Below are positions 1-8,211 of a stretch of 54,301 nucleotides of DNA, piece after piece. Position 1 is the first letter of the stretch, and every line of letters begins with the position of its first letter. Under the pieces are notes generated by a model. The model was not told the origin of the DNA. It ran no database searches and saw only the letters and a program-made list of their open reading frames with translations. The DNA is from Undibacterium sp. GTDB lineage: Bacteria; Pseudomonadota; Gammaproteobacteria; Burkholderiales; Burkholderiaceae_D. The position numbers were made by a program, and so were the translations under genes. The stretch spans positions 1 to 54,301 of the forward strand of contig NZ_JAUSFI010000052.1 in NCBI RefSeq assembly GCF_030651495.1, written 5' to 3'.

Positions 1-45
1 GATGAAGCATCTGCGTGAAAGGCTGGTTAGCCTCCTCAATGACGA

Positions 46-75
46 ACGGCCCGGTCGAAAATACGACCGGGCCGT
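46..75. repeat. Perfect 12-bp inverted repeat (hairpin)
   Basis: ACGGCCCGGTCG (46-57) and its exact reverse complement (64-75) are separated by the 6-base loop AAAATA. The arms are very GC rich. No T run follows on either strand, so it is not a canonical intrinsic terminator. It could be the end of a gene or element that lies left of the window. Nothing in bases 1-424 looks like a convincing gene; a weak GCC/GGC hairpin with a T run lies near 139-163. Confidence 0.6.
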
Positions 76-186
76 CAAGGCAAGACCAAACCGCTATGCC
101 GTTCGCGTTGTGCGAAAACCTGCTAACTGAACGGCATTACCGCCACTTGGCGAGGCTTTTTTATTGGACGGTGAATTTAAAAAGAG

Positions 187-213
187 AAATGTTGGAATGT
201 TAAAACTGACCCC
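187..213 (-). repeat. 27-bp dispersed module, copy 1 (minus orientation)
   Basis: Read on the minus strand this is GGGGTCAGTTTTAACATT followed by CCAACATTT. The same module occurs on the plus strand at 1900-1927 and 3349-3374 with one or two changes. Just to its right are two direct copies of CATTCTTCCCTTA (about 212-237) and then shorter relatives (TTCTTCCG). Together these suggest remnants of a mobile or recombining element rather than a gene regulatory site. Confidence 0.6.
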
Positions 214-424
214 ATTCTTCCCTTACATTCTTCCCTTAGAACTGACCCCCGTTCTTCCGCATTCTTCCGAGTGACATGAGGAACAGTTCTTGTATTTCGC
301 GAATTCCTGTTCTATCTTGAGTCATGCCTCGCCCGCTACCGATAGCACTGAATCATGCAATTTGACATGTTATCGAAAAAGAGGCGGTTCAAGTTTCACA
401 TCTTTGCAACATTAGGAGGTGGTG

Positions 425-1759
425 ATGCTGTATTTTAATCAATTATTCAACGCAATACTGCGGCTCCGCGGCATCACGAAAGGATTGCCTATCTGGCACA
501 TCTTAGTGATCGTGCTCCTACTGGGTGGGTCGGCTCGTCCAGTTTCTGCTCAAGTCAAAGTCTATGTTGACCTGTCGAACTCCGGATTTACAGATGTCGA
601 GAAGGCGACATTCGGCGACGGCTTGAAAAGCAAATTCGCGTTCCTGGATGCCACGGTGGAATTCACGACTGCGAAGCCCGCGAGCGGGATATTCCACACC
701 ATCGTATTAGACAACAAACTTGTCGCTTCCGACTTCGGCGTGACGAGGGGCACAGAGTCCACCGTGTATAGAAAGAAGTTGACCGACGGCCACTGGAAGA
801 GCGTATTCGATACGGCGGACAAGCAAATGAAATCGCTCGTCGACACAGCCGCACATGAAGTGGCGCACCAGTTCCTTCCAGGATCAGGTCACAACGAGAA
901 AGCAAAGAACGAAGCGACTAAGGCCAAGGACGCCAATGGAAACACTTATGTGCGCACCGTCGCTGGAAACGAAGGGAACCTGCCGAATGGTAAACCAGGC
1001 TTGATGGCGCGCGGAAGCAAAGTGATGCCGGCAGAAACTGCGGAGGATGAGCGAGAGTTCACCGAGGAGGAAAAGGACAAGATCAAGGACACCGTTAAAA
1101 GGGAATCGTCTGGAGAGAATATTCAGCCGAAGCCGGGTGGAAAAGATAAGCCGCCAGACAAGCAAACGGATATCAAGTTCATCAGTGGTGTAAGCTTTGA
1201 TCCCGAGCGTCCGAGTCTGGGAGTGATGCAGCCATTCCCTCTGGACGAAGCTGATGACTGGCTCGACGTGCGAACCACCCTGTCGGGCAATGACATTTGG
1301 GACTTCGGATTCGTCACATCGGACAACACCTTTTTCCGGCTCGCCGCTGCAGGAGTCCATTCATTCTTCCTGGGGTTCGAGCCGGGCACGGTCGTCGACT
1401 TCGCTATCCGCCAGATTGGCTTCTCGGACGATCAGTTTTTAAAAATGTCAGCCATTGGTGTCGTTGACCTCCTGCGGGATCCTATTCCCGCCGCCCAGTC
1501 AGTGGACCCAAGGGTCACCATGGACTATTTCCGCGAGATTGGTTTCGGGTTCGACCTGAATGCAGACCCCAGCATACTTGAGGTCAGGGTGAGCATGAAT
1601 ATCCTTCACGAGGATCTCGATCCAGGTGACGGTATGGCGCCGATGACGACGACGATACCTGAACCCAATATTGTTACGCTGGTTCTGGTTGGGTTTGCCG
1701 GCATCGCGGCGTCGAGGCGCGCCCGGAGACCTGCCCTGTATCGGCGCCATGCGTCCTAG
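425..1759 (+). CDS. PEP-CTERM sorted, zincin-like exported protein
   Basis: Predicted exported protein of 444 aa. Visible in order: a hydrophobic N-terminal segment (about 22-36) with a likely signal cleavage after VSA (40-42); HEVAH at 144-148 with GH at 155-156, a zinc-metallopeptidase type HExxH site; GLMARG (about 192-197), a possible Met-turn; a Lys/Glu-rich stretch (about 205-250); and a C-terminus made of PEP (412-414), a hydrophobic helix and an Arg-rich tail. That tail is the classic PEP-CTERM signal, known to be processed by exosortases; no exosortase gene lies in the window. ATG 425 is chosen because AGGAGG (414-419) lies 5 bases upstream; the GTG codons at 419 and 422 overlap that site. 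The HExxH-x6-GH spacing differs from the classical metzincin HExxHxxGxxH, so protease activity is inferred. The gene stands alone between repeat-rich gaps. Confidence 0.8.
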   Translation: MLYFNQLFNAILRLRGITKGLPIWHILVIVLLLGGSARPVSAQVKVYVDLSNSGFTDVEKATFGDGLKSKFAFLDATVEFTTAKPASGIFHTIVLDNKLVASDFGVTRGTESTVYRKKLTDGHWKSVFDTADKQMKSLVDTAAHEVAHQFLPGSGHNEKAKNEATKAKDANGNTYVRTVAGNEGNLPNGKPGLMARGSKVMPAETAEDEREFTEEEKDKIKDTVKRESSGENIQPKPGGKDKPPDKQTDIKFISGVSFDPERPSLGVMQPFPLDEADDWLDVRTTLSGNDIWDFGFVTSDNTFFRLAAAGVHSFFLGFEPGTVVDFAIRQIGFSDDQFLKMSAIGVVDLLRDPIPAAQSVDPRVTMDYFREIGFGFDLNADPSILEVRVSMNILHEDLDPGDGMAPMTTTIPEPNIVTLVLVGFAGIAASRRARRPALYRRHAS

Positions 1760-1899
1760 CCTCCTAGGGGCATAGTCGATGCATTAAGTCCGGGTGGCCG
1801 CACCGACTACGCCGCGCTGGCCATGTCGTAAGAAAAAATAGGGGTCATGACCGAGAAGGAGTCACCCATCGGGGCCGGTGGGCCGGTGGGCCCGTGGCC
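1760..1899. other. Non-coding gap with GGGCC/GGTGG-rich tract
   Basis: No supportable gene from 1760 to 2278. This part holds AAAAATAGGGG (1834-1844), which recurs at 9485-9495 and 9685-9695, and a GC-rich tract of GGGCCGGTG-like units (about 1871-1899) that leads straight into the 27-bp module. Confidence 0.4.
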
Positions 1900-1927
1900 G
1901 GGGTCAGTTCTAACATTCCAACATTTT
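1900..1927 (+). repeat. 27-bp dispersed module, copy 2
   Basis: Plus-strand copy beginning GGGGTCAGTTCTAACATT. It lies 9 bases left of palindromic repeat A, the same arrangement as the module at 3349-3374 next to palindromic repeat B. This constant pairing suggests one composite element. Confidence 0.65.
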
Positions 1928-1936
1928 CAAAGCCCA

Positions 1937-2000
1937 TCACGCATATCCCATGCGGCCTGCAGGCCCATATCCTGCCACGAGGCGCATAGGGATTGCGCAG
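1937..2000. repeat. Dispersed palindromic repeat A (REP-like)
   Basis: Imperfect palindrome: left arm ACGCATATCCCATGCGGCC, right arm GCGCATAGGGATTGCGCA. The loop carries the perfect 12-bp palindrome GGCCTGCAGGCC (1954-1965) and CATATCCTGCCACGA. The core is nearly identical to repeat E at 21565-21631, more than 19 kb away, and matches the reverse complement of repeat B. It lies between genes, as REP/BIME elements do. Confidence 0.75.
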
Positions 2001-2278
2001 TCGATTCAGTTATTCCAAAACATCTAGCGCTAAGTCTCATTGAAATGCGCTGGACTGATAAAGCGCGAGCCCAAGCTACGCGTTGAGATCGTTTTATCAA
2101 CATAGCGCCAGCCGGCGCAGAATTAGATTGCCGCAAATTGTGCAGAAAGCGTGAAACTGCTGGACGGGGGGCGCACCATTGCCTATTCTTGCACTATTCC
2201 CATGGACAGGCGTCGTTGTACGCCAGGGGCGGTGCCGCTTCCTGTCTTTGGCAAAAGTCACGCAAAGGAGAAAGAACC

Positions 2279-2608
2279 ATGACTAGCCTAGCCTCATCGC
2301 CGCAGAGCGATGCGCTGGAGCAAAGCTTGTTGGCGCAAGGCGAGTTGCCGGAGCCTGCGCAGCGCGCGCTGCGGCGGGTACGCGAGCTTGAGCGTGAGCT
2401 GATGTTATTACGTGGTGCGTTGCCGGACTTGTCTGCCCAGGCAGAGGCAGAGCCAGAGTCGGCGTGGGAGAATCGGGTGGCGAACCTGCTGAGCAGAGTT
2501 GTGTTGTTTCGCATGGCGCTGGCCGAACCGCCGCTGCCGGAGAATACGGTGCCTGGCTCAGGGCAAGACGACGCACCAGCTACAGCGCACCGCGCACCGC
2601 GCGGATAA
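2279..2608 (+). CDS. Small hypothetical protein upstream of DUF3334 gene
   Basis: Unrecognised 109-aa protein. The start ATG 2279 is preceded by AAGGAG (2264-2270 region) at good spacing; a longer in-frame reading from 2138 has no ribosome site and an unlikely N-terminus. The middle (about 28-75) is Leu/Arg/Glu rich and probably helical or coiled coil, with RALRRVRELERELMLLRG as the clearest stretch; the tail is rich in Pro and Ala. There is no signal peptide, membrane segment or cysteine. It ends 39 bases before the DUF3334 gene on the same strand, so co-transcription is likely. Function unknown. Confidence 0.6.
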   Translation: MTSLASSPQSDALEQSLLAQGELPEPAQRALRRVRELERELMLLRGALPDLSAQAEAEPESAWENRVANLLSRVVLFRMALAEPPLPENTVPGSGQDDAPATAHRAPRG

Positions 2609-2647
2609 CAAAAAAGATTTTTTAATAAATATTTTCAGGAGTTGGTC

Positions 2648-3340
2648 ATGAGTGATGAAAAAAACAGCGTCGTGTACGGAACAGAAGATCTGTTGACGAG
2701 TTTATGCAATTCGGTCGTACGGGTGTTGCACGTGGCGACGCAAAGCAAGATCCATTATTCTGGCATGGTGCAGCGGATTACCAAGATAGGCTTAAAGCCC
2801 GATATCGGCTGCTTCGTGTTGTTTGACGGCGGATTTTCCGGTCTGGTGGTGCTCAATTTTGCCGGCGACGCGGCCTTGGAAATTTATGAAAAATACATGT
2901 TGAGCATGGGCATGCCCAAGTCGGAACTGGCTTCTTCATTTACCTCGGATGAGGTGTCGAATATTTTGGGTGAACTGATGAACCAGATCGTCGGCGACTT
3001 CACGGGCAAGGTGCGCAGGGAGCTGCAAACCAATATCACCCAGAACCAGCCCAAAATGCTGGTGCTCACCAAGCAAGTCATGCTGAGCGTCGATACCCCG
3101 CTGGACCGGCCGGAAATACGCCGCGTGTCGTTCTTCACCGCGAATAACAATATTTTCTATCTTGAACTGGCGATAGATCGGACAGAATTCATCAAGTTGC
3201 ATGACTTTGACTCTAGCGAAATCCTCGATCCGGACGCTTTGCTGGACATGCAACAGGCGAATCAGGCGAATGCAGCCGCACCAGTGACACCGGCCAGCGA
3301 CAATGACAGCGATGAACTCTTGCGGTCTTTGGGAATGTAA
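2648..3340 (+). CDS. DUF3334 family protein
   Basis: A 230-aa cytoplasmic protein that I recognise as DUF3334 from its long conserved run: KPDIGCFVLFDGGFSGLVV, then GELMNQIVGDFTGKVRRELQ, then QPKMLVLTKQVMLSVDTPLD and FFTANNNIFYLELA. The GELMNQIVGDF segment resembles the helix of CheC/CheX/FliM-like phosphatase folds, so a chemotaxis- or signalling-related role is possible but only inferred. The C-terminal 40 residues are low-complexity (Gln/Ala/Asn/Asp) and end in DELLRSLGM. ATG 2648 has AGGAG at 2637-2641, 6 bases upstream. Probably second gene of a two-gene unit with the 109-aa protein. Confidence 0.8.
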   Translation: MSDEKNSVVYGTEDLLTSLCNSVVRVLHVATQSKIHYSGMVQRITKIGLKPDIGCFVLFDGGFSGLVVLNFAGDAALEIYEKYMLSMGMPKSELASSFTSDEVSNILGELMNQIVGDFTGKVRRELQTNITQNQPKMLVLTKQVMLSVDTPLDRPEIRRVSFFTANNNIFYLELAIDRTEFIKLHDFDSSEILDPDALLDMQQANQANAAAPVTPASDNDSDELLRSLGM

Positions 3341-3348
3341 AAAGCCGC

Positions 3349-3374
3349 GGTCAGTTTTGACATTCCAACATTTT
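3349..3374 (+). repeat. 27-bp dispersed module, copy 3
   Basis: CGGTCAGTTTTGACATTCC then AACATTTT, immediately after the stop codon of the DUF3334 gene. It is the plus-strand counterpart of 187-213 and 1900-1927, and precedes palindromic repeat B by about 26 bases. Confidence 0.6.
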
Positions 3375-3400
3375 AATTTTCACTAAAATCAAAAGCGATC

Positions 3401-3460
3401 ACGCATACCCCATGCGGCTCCTGGCACGATATCGGCCTGTGGGCCGCATGGGGTATGCGC
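3401..3460. repeat. Dispersed palindromic repeat B (REP-like), perfect 17-bp stem
   Basis: CGCATACCCCATGCGGC (3402-3418) pairs perfectly with 3443-3459 around a 24-base loop. The loop reads as the reverse complement of the loop of repeats A and E (GATATCGTGCCAGGAG on the minus strand), so this copy is inverted relative to them. It lies between convergent genes (DUF3334 and the 763-aa secreted protein), where it may also stop transcription. The rest of 3461-3600 has a weak GGGCG/CGCCC inverted repeat and nothing else. Confidence 0.8.
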
Positions 3461-3600
3461 ATGCGATTTCGATAATCAAAGGGCGCAGCGTCACCGACAT
3501 TGAAGGCAATGCTACGCCCTATGATTTCTGCACCAACAGGGCGACGCGGCGCTAACAAGCGTCTATTGGGCAGCGGATCGGGCAGCAGGCCAATTGCGGC

Positions 3601-5892
3601 CTATGGCCTGCCGTTCAAACCGGAGTTCATGCCGCCGTTTTCGAACCACCATTCGAGATTATCCCGATTGCTGCCGCCCGGATAACGGCTGACCAAGGCC
3701 TTAAGGCTGAAGTCCCGGCTGGACTGATCGCCACGGTCGATGCCTGTGCCCAACCAGTAGTTGAGTAGATCCTTGTCACTCGCTCCCTGGTGCTGCGAAC
3801 GGAAGTACTTGAGGTCGAACTCATAGCTGGCGCGTTCGGCATTTCCGTAACCATGGTCAGTCCAATACTGCACCAGATCGGTATTGCCCCAGGCAGTGCC
3901 GCGCGTGTCATAGTAGTAATCCCAGTTAAATATGGTCTTGTCAAATTTGTCGTGCTCATCGCTGCGTTTTTTCTTCTTGCCAAATGCGCCGCTGATGGCA
4001 TTGCCTGCGTCTTTGAACACATTGCTGACGGCACTGGCTGAATTGTTGGCCAGATTGCGGGCGGCGTCTTTGGCTTGCTTGTAGGCTAAATCCGCAGCGG
4101 CTTTGGCTCTGGCGGCCTCGGCATCGGCTGCCTGTTTGGCTTCTTTTGCGGCTTTGTTGGCCGCTGCGGTGGCGTCACTGGAGATCTTGTTCAAGGCGGC
4201 ACTGGCTTCGTTGGCGGTGTAACCGCTGAGCGATTTGTATTCACCGGCAACCTTGTTCAGCGCCGCTTCCAGGTCTTTGCCTACGCAGTTTTGCAGCTTG
4301 GACGGATCGACGTTGGCACCGCCCTGCCCGTCAAAAATCTGCGCGATGTCCATGCTTTCCTGGATCGCGACCTTGGCCTTGATCTCAAACGGATTCACGC
4401 AGCTGGCGGAGAAATCGATCGTCAGCGTATCGCCGGCCAGGGCAATCAACAAATTTTGTCCGGCGAGATTGCCCTTGAGACTGATGTCTTGCATCTCGCC
4501 TGTCACGTCCGCTTTTGCCAGCATCTTGATCTTGGTCTTGCCCAAAGGCCCGAGCTTGATGCTGATGTTTTCTGATACGGTGCCATGAAAGCCTGCCTTG
4601 CCGACAGACACTTCGATCTTGCCCATGGTCTGCCCGAGAATTCTGACATCACTGTTCACATAAAGCAGCGGCCCGCCATCTGCCAATGGCCCTAGCAGGA
4701 TGACATTGAAAGGTTCATCGGTGGTCGGGAAAGGCTTGGTGCGGTCGCCAAACTTGTAGGGCGCTGCGGGTTTTGGATTACGCAACTGGAACACGGACAA
4801 GGGTTTTGTGACGGTGAGCAAGGGTTTTTTGATGGCATTGATATTGCCGATAAAACCGCCGCCCATTTTGGTCAGCGCGGTGGTGCTCGCTGAGGCTGCC
4901 ATGCCGGTGTCTGGCATCGCCATCGCGACCGACATCAAGGCCTGATCTTGCAGCGTAAAACTCTGTGGCATCGCCATGCGGAACGAGAAGTCGAGCAGAT
5001 CCATGGCGCCCGCCGGGTTCAGCGGGGTTTGAAAATGCAGCAGGATATCTTTGCTGGTGCCGTCAAAGCGGGCATTGCCCTTGTAGCCAAAGGTGAGCGC
5101 GTTGTCGATGAAGAAAGTGGTGTCGGTTAAGGTCATCTTCGGCACGTTCATCTTCACTACTGAGCTTGGCGCTAGCTGAAACTCGACATAGGCTTCGGGT
5201 TTCAGGGCATCGGCACCCGCTTTTTTCATGGTATTGCTATGCTTCATCGCATCGGCCAAGCCCGCGCCTGCGCCGGCACCAGCGGCCAGGTCGGTCGGAA
5301 TCGGTAACACGACGCCAGCGCGCAGCGTGAGCTGGTCGGTCTTGACGCCCATACTTTGCAAAGTGACTTTCATGACACCGCCGAGATCGGCCCTGGCGGC
5401 CAGTTGCACGCCACTGGCAAAAGTGAGTGAGTTCACATTGAAGTAACTGTCGCGCACGATCTTTTGCAGATCGGCTGGCATTTTTGTGATGTCCAGATCG
5501 ATGTCCGTCGTCGAAATAGAAATGATCGGATCGCTTAGGGAGGTGCCGCCCAGGACTTTTTGCACATTCTCCTTGAGCAGTTTGGGCAGCGCCATTTTTT
5601 GGTTGATGACCAACAGGAAGGTTTGTTGCGCGTTACTGCTGGTAAAAAAATACAATTGCAGCGCGCCTGTCTTGGTGGCGTAGCAGCCAGTCAGGCCGCC
5701 GCCACAACTGGTCTTTTTCAGCGTGCCGACCATCTTTTCCACATCATCTTTCATGTCGGCAATCGGCAATGCACCCAGCATTTTCTTCAGGCTGGGCGTG
5801 ATCTCCGGCATGCCTTGCGCCTGTGCAGGCGCATGTAGCGCAAGCGCCGCGAAAAGGAGGGCACCAAGCTTAGATAAATAATTTTTCATCAA
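3601..5892 (-). CDS. Large secreted protein with aromatic C-terminal repeats
   Basis: Unrecognised 763-aa protein. Residues 1-26 are a signal peptide ending AQA. The main body (about 27-540) is Lys/Thr/Asp rich with beta-like segments and two Cys pairs (near 62/69 and around 490-520). Residues about 545-625 form an Ala-rich, probably helical stretch (AANKAAKEAKQAADAEAARA). After a KKKKR cluster, three tandem units of about 37 residues follow, each with an F-x-x-x-Y/F start, a central D/N-L-x-x-W or YW, and a Gly-rich end (for example DLVQYWTDHGYG, DLLNYWLGTGIDRG, DNLEWWFENGG). The gene starts 36 bases after the secretin gene on the same strand, so it is likely its co-transcribed partner or substrate; that link is inferred. 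A second ATG at 5889 is equally possible. Confidence 0.65.
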   Translation of the reverse strand: MMKNYLSKLGALLFAALALHAPAQAQGMPEITPSLKKMLGALPIADMKDDVEKMVGTLKKTSCGGGLTGCYATKTGALQLYFFTSSNAQQTFLLVINQKMALPKLLKENVQKVLGGTSLSDPIISISTTDIDLDITKMPADLQKIVRDSYFNVNSLTFASGVQLAARADLGGVMKVTLQSMGVKTDQLTLRAGVVLPIPTDLAAGAGAGAGLADAMKHSNTMKKAGADALKPEAYVEFQLAPSSVVKMNVPKMTLTDTTFFIDNALTFGYKGNARFDGTSKDILLHFQTPLNPAGAMDLLDFSFRMAMPQSFTLQDQALMSVAMAMPDTGMAASASTTALTKMGGGFIGNINAIKKPLLTVTKPLSVFQLRNPKPAAPYKFGDRTKPFPTTDEPFNVILLGPLADGGPLLYVNSDVRILGQTMGKIEVSVGKAGFHGTVSENISIKLGPLGKTKIKMLAKADVTGEMQDISLKGNLAGQNLLIALAGDTLTIDFSASCVNPFEIKAKVAIQESMDIAQIFDGQGGANVDPSKLQNCVGKDLEAALNKVAGEYKSLSGYTANEASAALNKISSDATAAANKAAKEAKQAADAEAARAKAAADLAYKQAKDAARNLANNSASAVSNVFKDAGNAISGAFGKKKKRSDEHDKFDKTIFNWDYYYDTRGTAWGNTDLVQYWTDHGYGNAERASYEFDLKYFRSQHQGASDKDLLNYWLGTGIDRGDQSSRDFSLKALVSRYPGGSNRDNLEWWFENGGMNSGLNGRP

Positions 5893-5928
5893 TATTCTTT
5901 TTCAAATTTTCAGGAGAACCGACTGGGT

Positions 5929-7938
5929 TTAGTAGTAGAGAAATTCCAGCGCCTGGCGCAAACGATCGCCTGTACTGTGCATGCGGTCCCAGCGCTCCAG
6001 CGATACATCGCCCTGGCGAAACTCGCGGAAAAGAGCGTTCGTGTTCAGATGGCTGAGAACGGCTTCCACATTGGAGGTGCTGCCGCCGGAAAAACCAAAT
6101 TTCTCGCGCAGCGCATGCATGCTGTCGGTCGCGGCGGCGCTTTGGCTGGTGTCGGTCTTGCCGGTGTACGCCGGTGCCCTCGGGGTGATCAGTATCAGTA
6201 CTGAGCGTTGAATGTCATTGGTTTTTTTGTTCGAGAAAAGATATTGAATCAGGGGCATATCTTGCAGTACCGGCACGCCGTCGCGGATATTTGCCGACGA
6301 TTTCTCGCTTAATCCGCTCAAGACCAGGGTATCGCCAAGGTTCATGACCACATTGGCATTGGCCGTGATTTCAGCAATTTCAATTTGGTAGGCCACTTTG
6401 GGATTCTCTGCGGTCGTATTGAGCGAGGTGCGCTGCGCTTCGACCTTGAGTTGCACCTTGCCATTGGACAAGAAGGCGGGCGTGACGGCCAGCTTGATAC
6501 CAAAGCGCTTGTCCAGCGGAACCACCGTTGTGCCGCCTTGGGTACTCGTGGACACCACCCCTGCACTCAGGTTCGTGCCTGAGAAAAACTCAGACGGCAA
6601 GCCTTCCATGGCCGCCAGTGTCGGCCGCGCCAGAACCTCATTCACTGAGTTGTTGGCGTTGGCAATATTGAGAGAATAGGACAATGCAGGCACGGTCACG
6701 GCGCGCGTAATCGCCGTGCTAATGGCTGCCGCCGCGTTATTCACACTGTTGGAGCTATTCACCCGAGAGTAGGCTGCCACGTTGCCCGCGACCGAACCGA
6801 GCTGAAGCGTCAGCGCATTGAGCAGATTAATCCCCTTGGAGGTGGAAATCAGCTCCTGGGTGGACACCAGCACGACATCGACCAAGACCATGCGCGGACT
6901 GCCGTCGCTGATGCTTTCGGCCACGTTCGCTGGCTTTGCCCCGGGCGTTTCAGTGGCAGTTGTGGTGGTGGTTGTAACTGTGACTGGGACTGTGGTTGTG
7001 GCTGGTGTTGTGACTGGGACTGTGGCAGTGGAGCGTTTAAAGCTTGGCACTGTGAACGCCTGCGCAAGTTGCATCGAGTTCGCATCCATCTTGGCGTTAC
7101 TCAAGTTCATCTTGACATATCCGCCGACCGAATTGGCCGCGATAGGCCAACTGGCCTGCTCTTGCTTGCGATAAAAAGATTTCCATTGCGCCAGACGCCG
7201 GTCGACGCGCTCGACATCGTCCTTGCCGCTACCTGTCTTACCGGCCTTGTCGCCGCTGAGCGTGCTGAACGCCTCGCGCATCACCTCAGCCTTGGCAAAA
7301 TCTCCGCAAGCCGCATAGACGGAAACGCTGGACCGGGCAAATCCTGCATGCGGTTCGGTTGAGGTCTTTTTGAATTGATCAGCCATAGCGCACGCCGTCA
7401 CGGCATCACCGGTCAGGTACGAGGCCACCATCAGCCCATAAATCGAGACGGTGCTCTCCGGGGTCATCAGCAGCACTTCAGAAAATTGCGCTTTGGCCTC
7501 GTCAAACTTCTTCTGATCCAGGTACGCCAGGCCCAAAAACTCTTGGGCGATCCAGTTGCCCGGGTCGATTCGCAGTGCCTGCTGGTAGCCTTCCATCGCC
7601 ATTTCATTTTTTTGCGAATCCCCCTGCCTGGCCTGCAGGTGGTAAACGAAGCCATTCAAGAAATGCAGATACGAGTTGCGCGGGGCCAGTTGCAAGGCCT
7701 CGTTGACGGCAAGATTAGCCTGTGGCAACTCCATGCGCTGGATGAAATTGACGGCAAGCTTTGCCTTGGCCAGCATTTCTGACTCCGGCTCACCCGCAGG
7801 AAGCAGCGTAAATTTGCTGACCATGTCCGCAAAGGATTTTTCTGTTGTCTGGGCCGAAGCGGCAGGCAACACGCAAAACATCGCCGCGAGAACGAGGGAG
7901 GTTTTTCCGAAACGCATGAGGGAGGGAATGTTTTTCAT
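5929..7938 (-). CDS. Secretin-domain protein with N-terminal TPRs
   Basis: Predicted outer-membrane secretin of 669 aa. Residues 1-29 are a signal peptide ending ASA. Residues about 50-220 contain TPR-like helical repeats (ALRIDPGNWIAQEFLGLAYL, then KFDEAKAQFSEVL). A Thr/Val/Pro linker at about 300-335 is encoded by repetitive DNA, including two copies of TGTGACTGGGACTGTGG (6979-6995 and 7009-7025). The C-terminal half is the GspD/PilQ-type secretin domain: ARPTLAAMEG, then DTLVLSGLSEKSS, DGVPVLQDMPLIQYLFS and VLILITPR, followed by a 75-residue tail. Secretins form gated outer-membrane pores. No inner-membrane, ATPase or pseudopilin gene is adjacent, so the system it serves is unknown. TTGACA lies upstream (8029-8024, minus), without a convincing -10. 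Confidence 0.8.
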   Translation of the reverse strand: MKNIPSLMRFGKTSLVLAAMFCVLPAASAQTTEKSFADMVSKFTLLPAGEPESEMLAKAKLAVNFIQRMELPQANLAVNEALQLAPRNSYLHFLNGFVYHLQARQGDSQKNEMAMEGYQQALRIDPGNWIAQEFLGLAYLDQKKFDEAKAQFSEVLLMTPESTVSIYGLMVASYLTGDAVTACAMADQFKKTSTEPHAGFARSSVSVYAACGDFAKAEVMREAFSTLSGDKAGKTGSGKDDVERVDRRLAQWKSFYRKQEQASWPIAANSVGGYVKMNLSNAKMDANSMQLAQAFTVPSFKRSTATVPVTTPATTTVPVTVTTTTTTATETPGAKPANVAESISDGSPRMVLVDVVLVSTQELISTSKGINLLNALTLQLGSVAGNVAAYSRVNSSNSVNNAAAAISTAITRAVTVPALSYSLNIANANNSVNEVLARPTLAAMEGLPSEFFSGTNLSAGVVSTSTQGGTTVVPLDKRFGIKLAVTPAFLSNGKVQLKVEAQRTSLNTTAENPKVAYQIEIAEITANANVVMNLGDTLVLSGLSEKSSANIRDGVPVLQDMPLIQYLFSNKKTNDIQRSVLILITPRAPAYTGKTDTSQSAAATDSMHALREKFGFSGGSTSNVEAVLSHLNTNALFREFRQGDVSLERWDRMHSTGDRLRQALEFLYY

Positions 7939-8211
7939 TAACGCAGAGTGGCTTTAAAAAGGCAGGCTTAATTTGAAAGTGCCGGACGACTTGCAAATTC
8001 GCAAAGGTCTTGGCAGGCGAATGTGTCAACATTTGAAGCAAAGTATCCATCATTAAATCCTTTATCACAAGCAACATTTCCCATCATCAACAACGCAAAA
8101 ATAGATCGCACAATCCCGTACTTGCCCACCACTTATTGGACTAGAATGCACAGTTTTCGCCGAGGGATGCTGATTATCTCGAATGGCCCTGGCATTGATG
8201 TTGACGTTCCC

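Noticed and set aside
15..203. A 62-codon plus-strand frame at the left edge
   Set aside because: It runs straight through the perfect hairpin at 46-75 and into the 27-bp module, and has no ribosome site.
1900..3460. CRISPR array from the repeated sequences near 1.9-3.5 kb
   Set aside because: Repeats are not regularly spaced, occur as single units far apart and in both orientations, and no cas gene is present.
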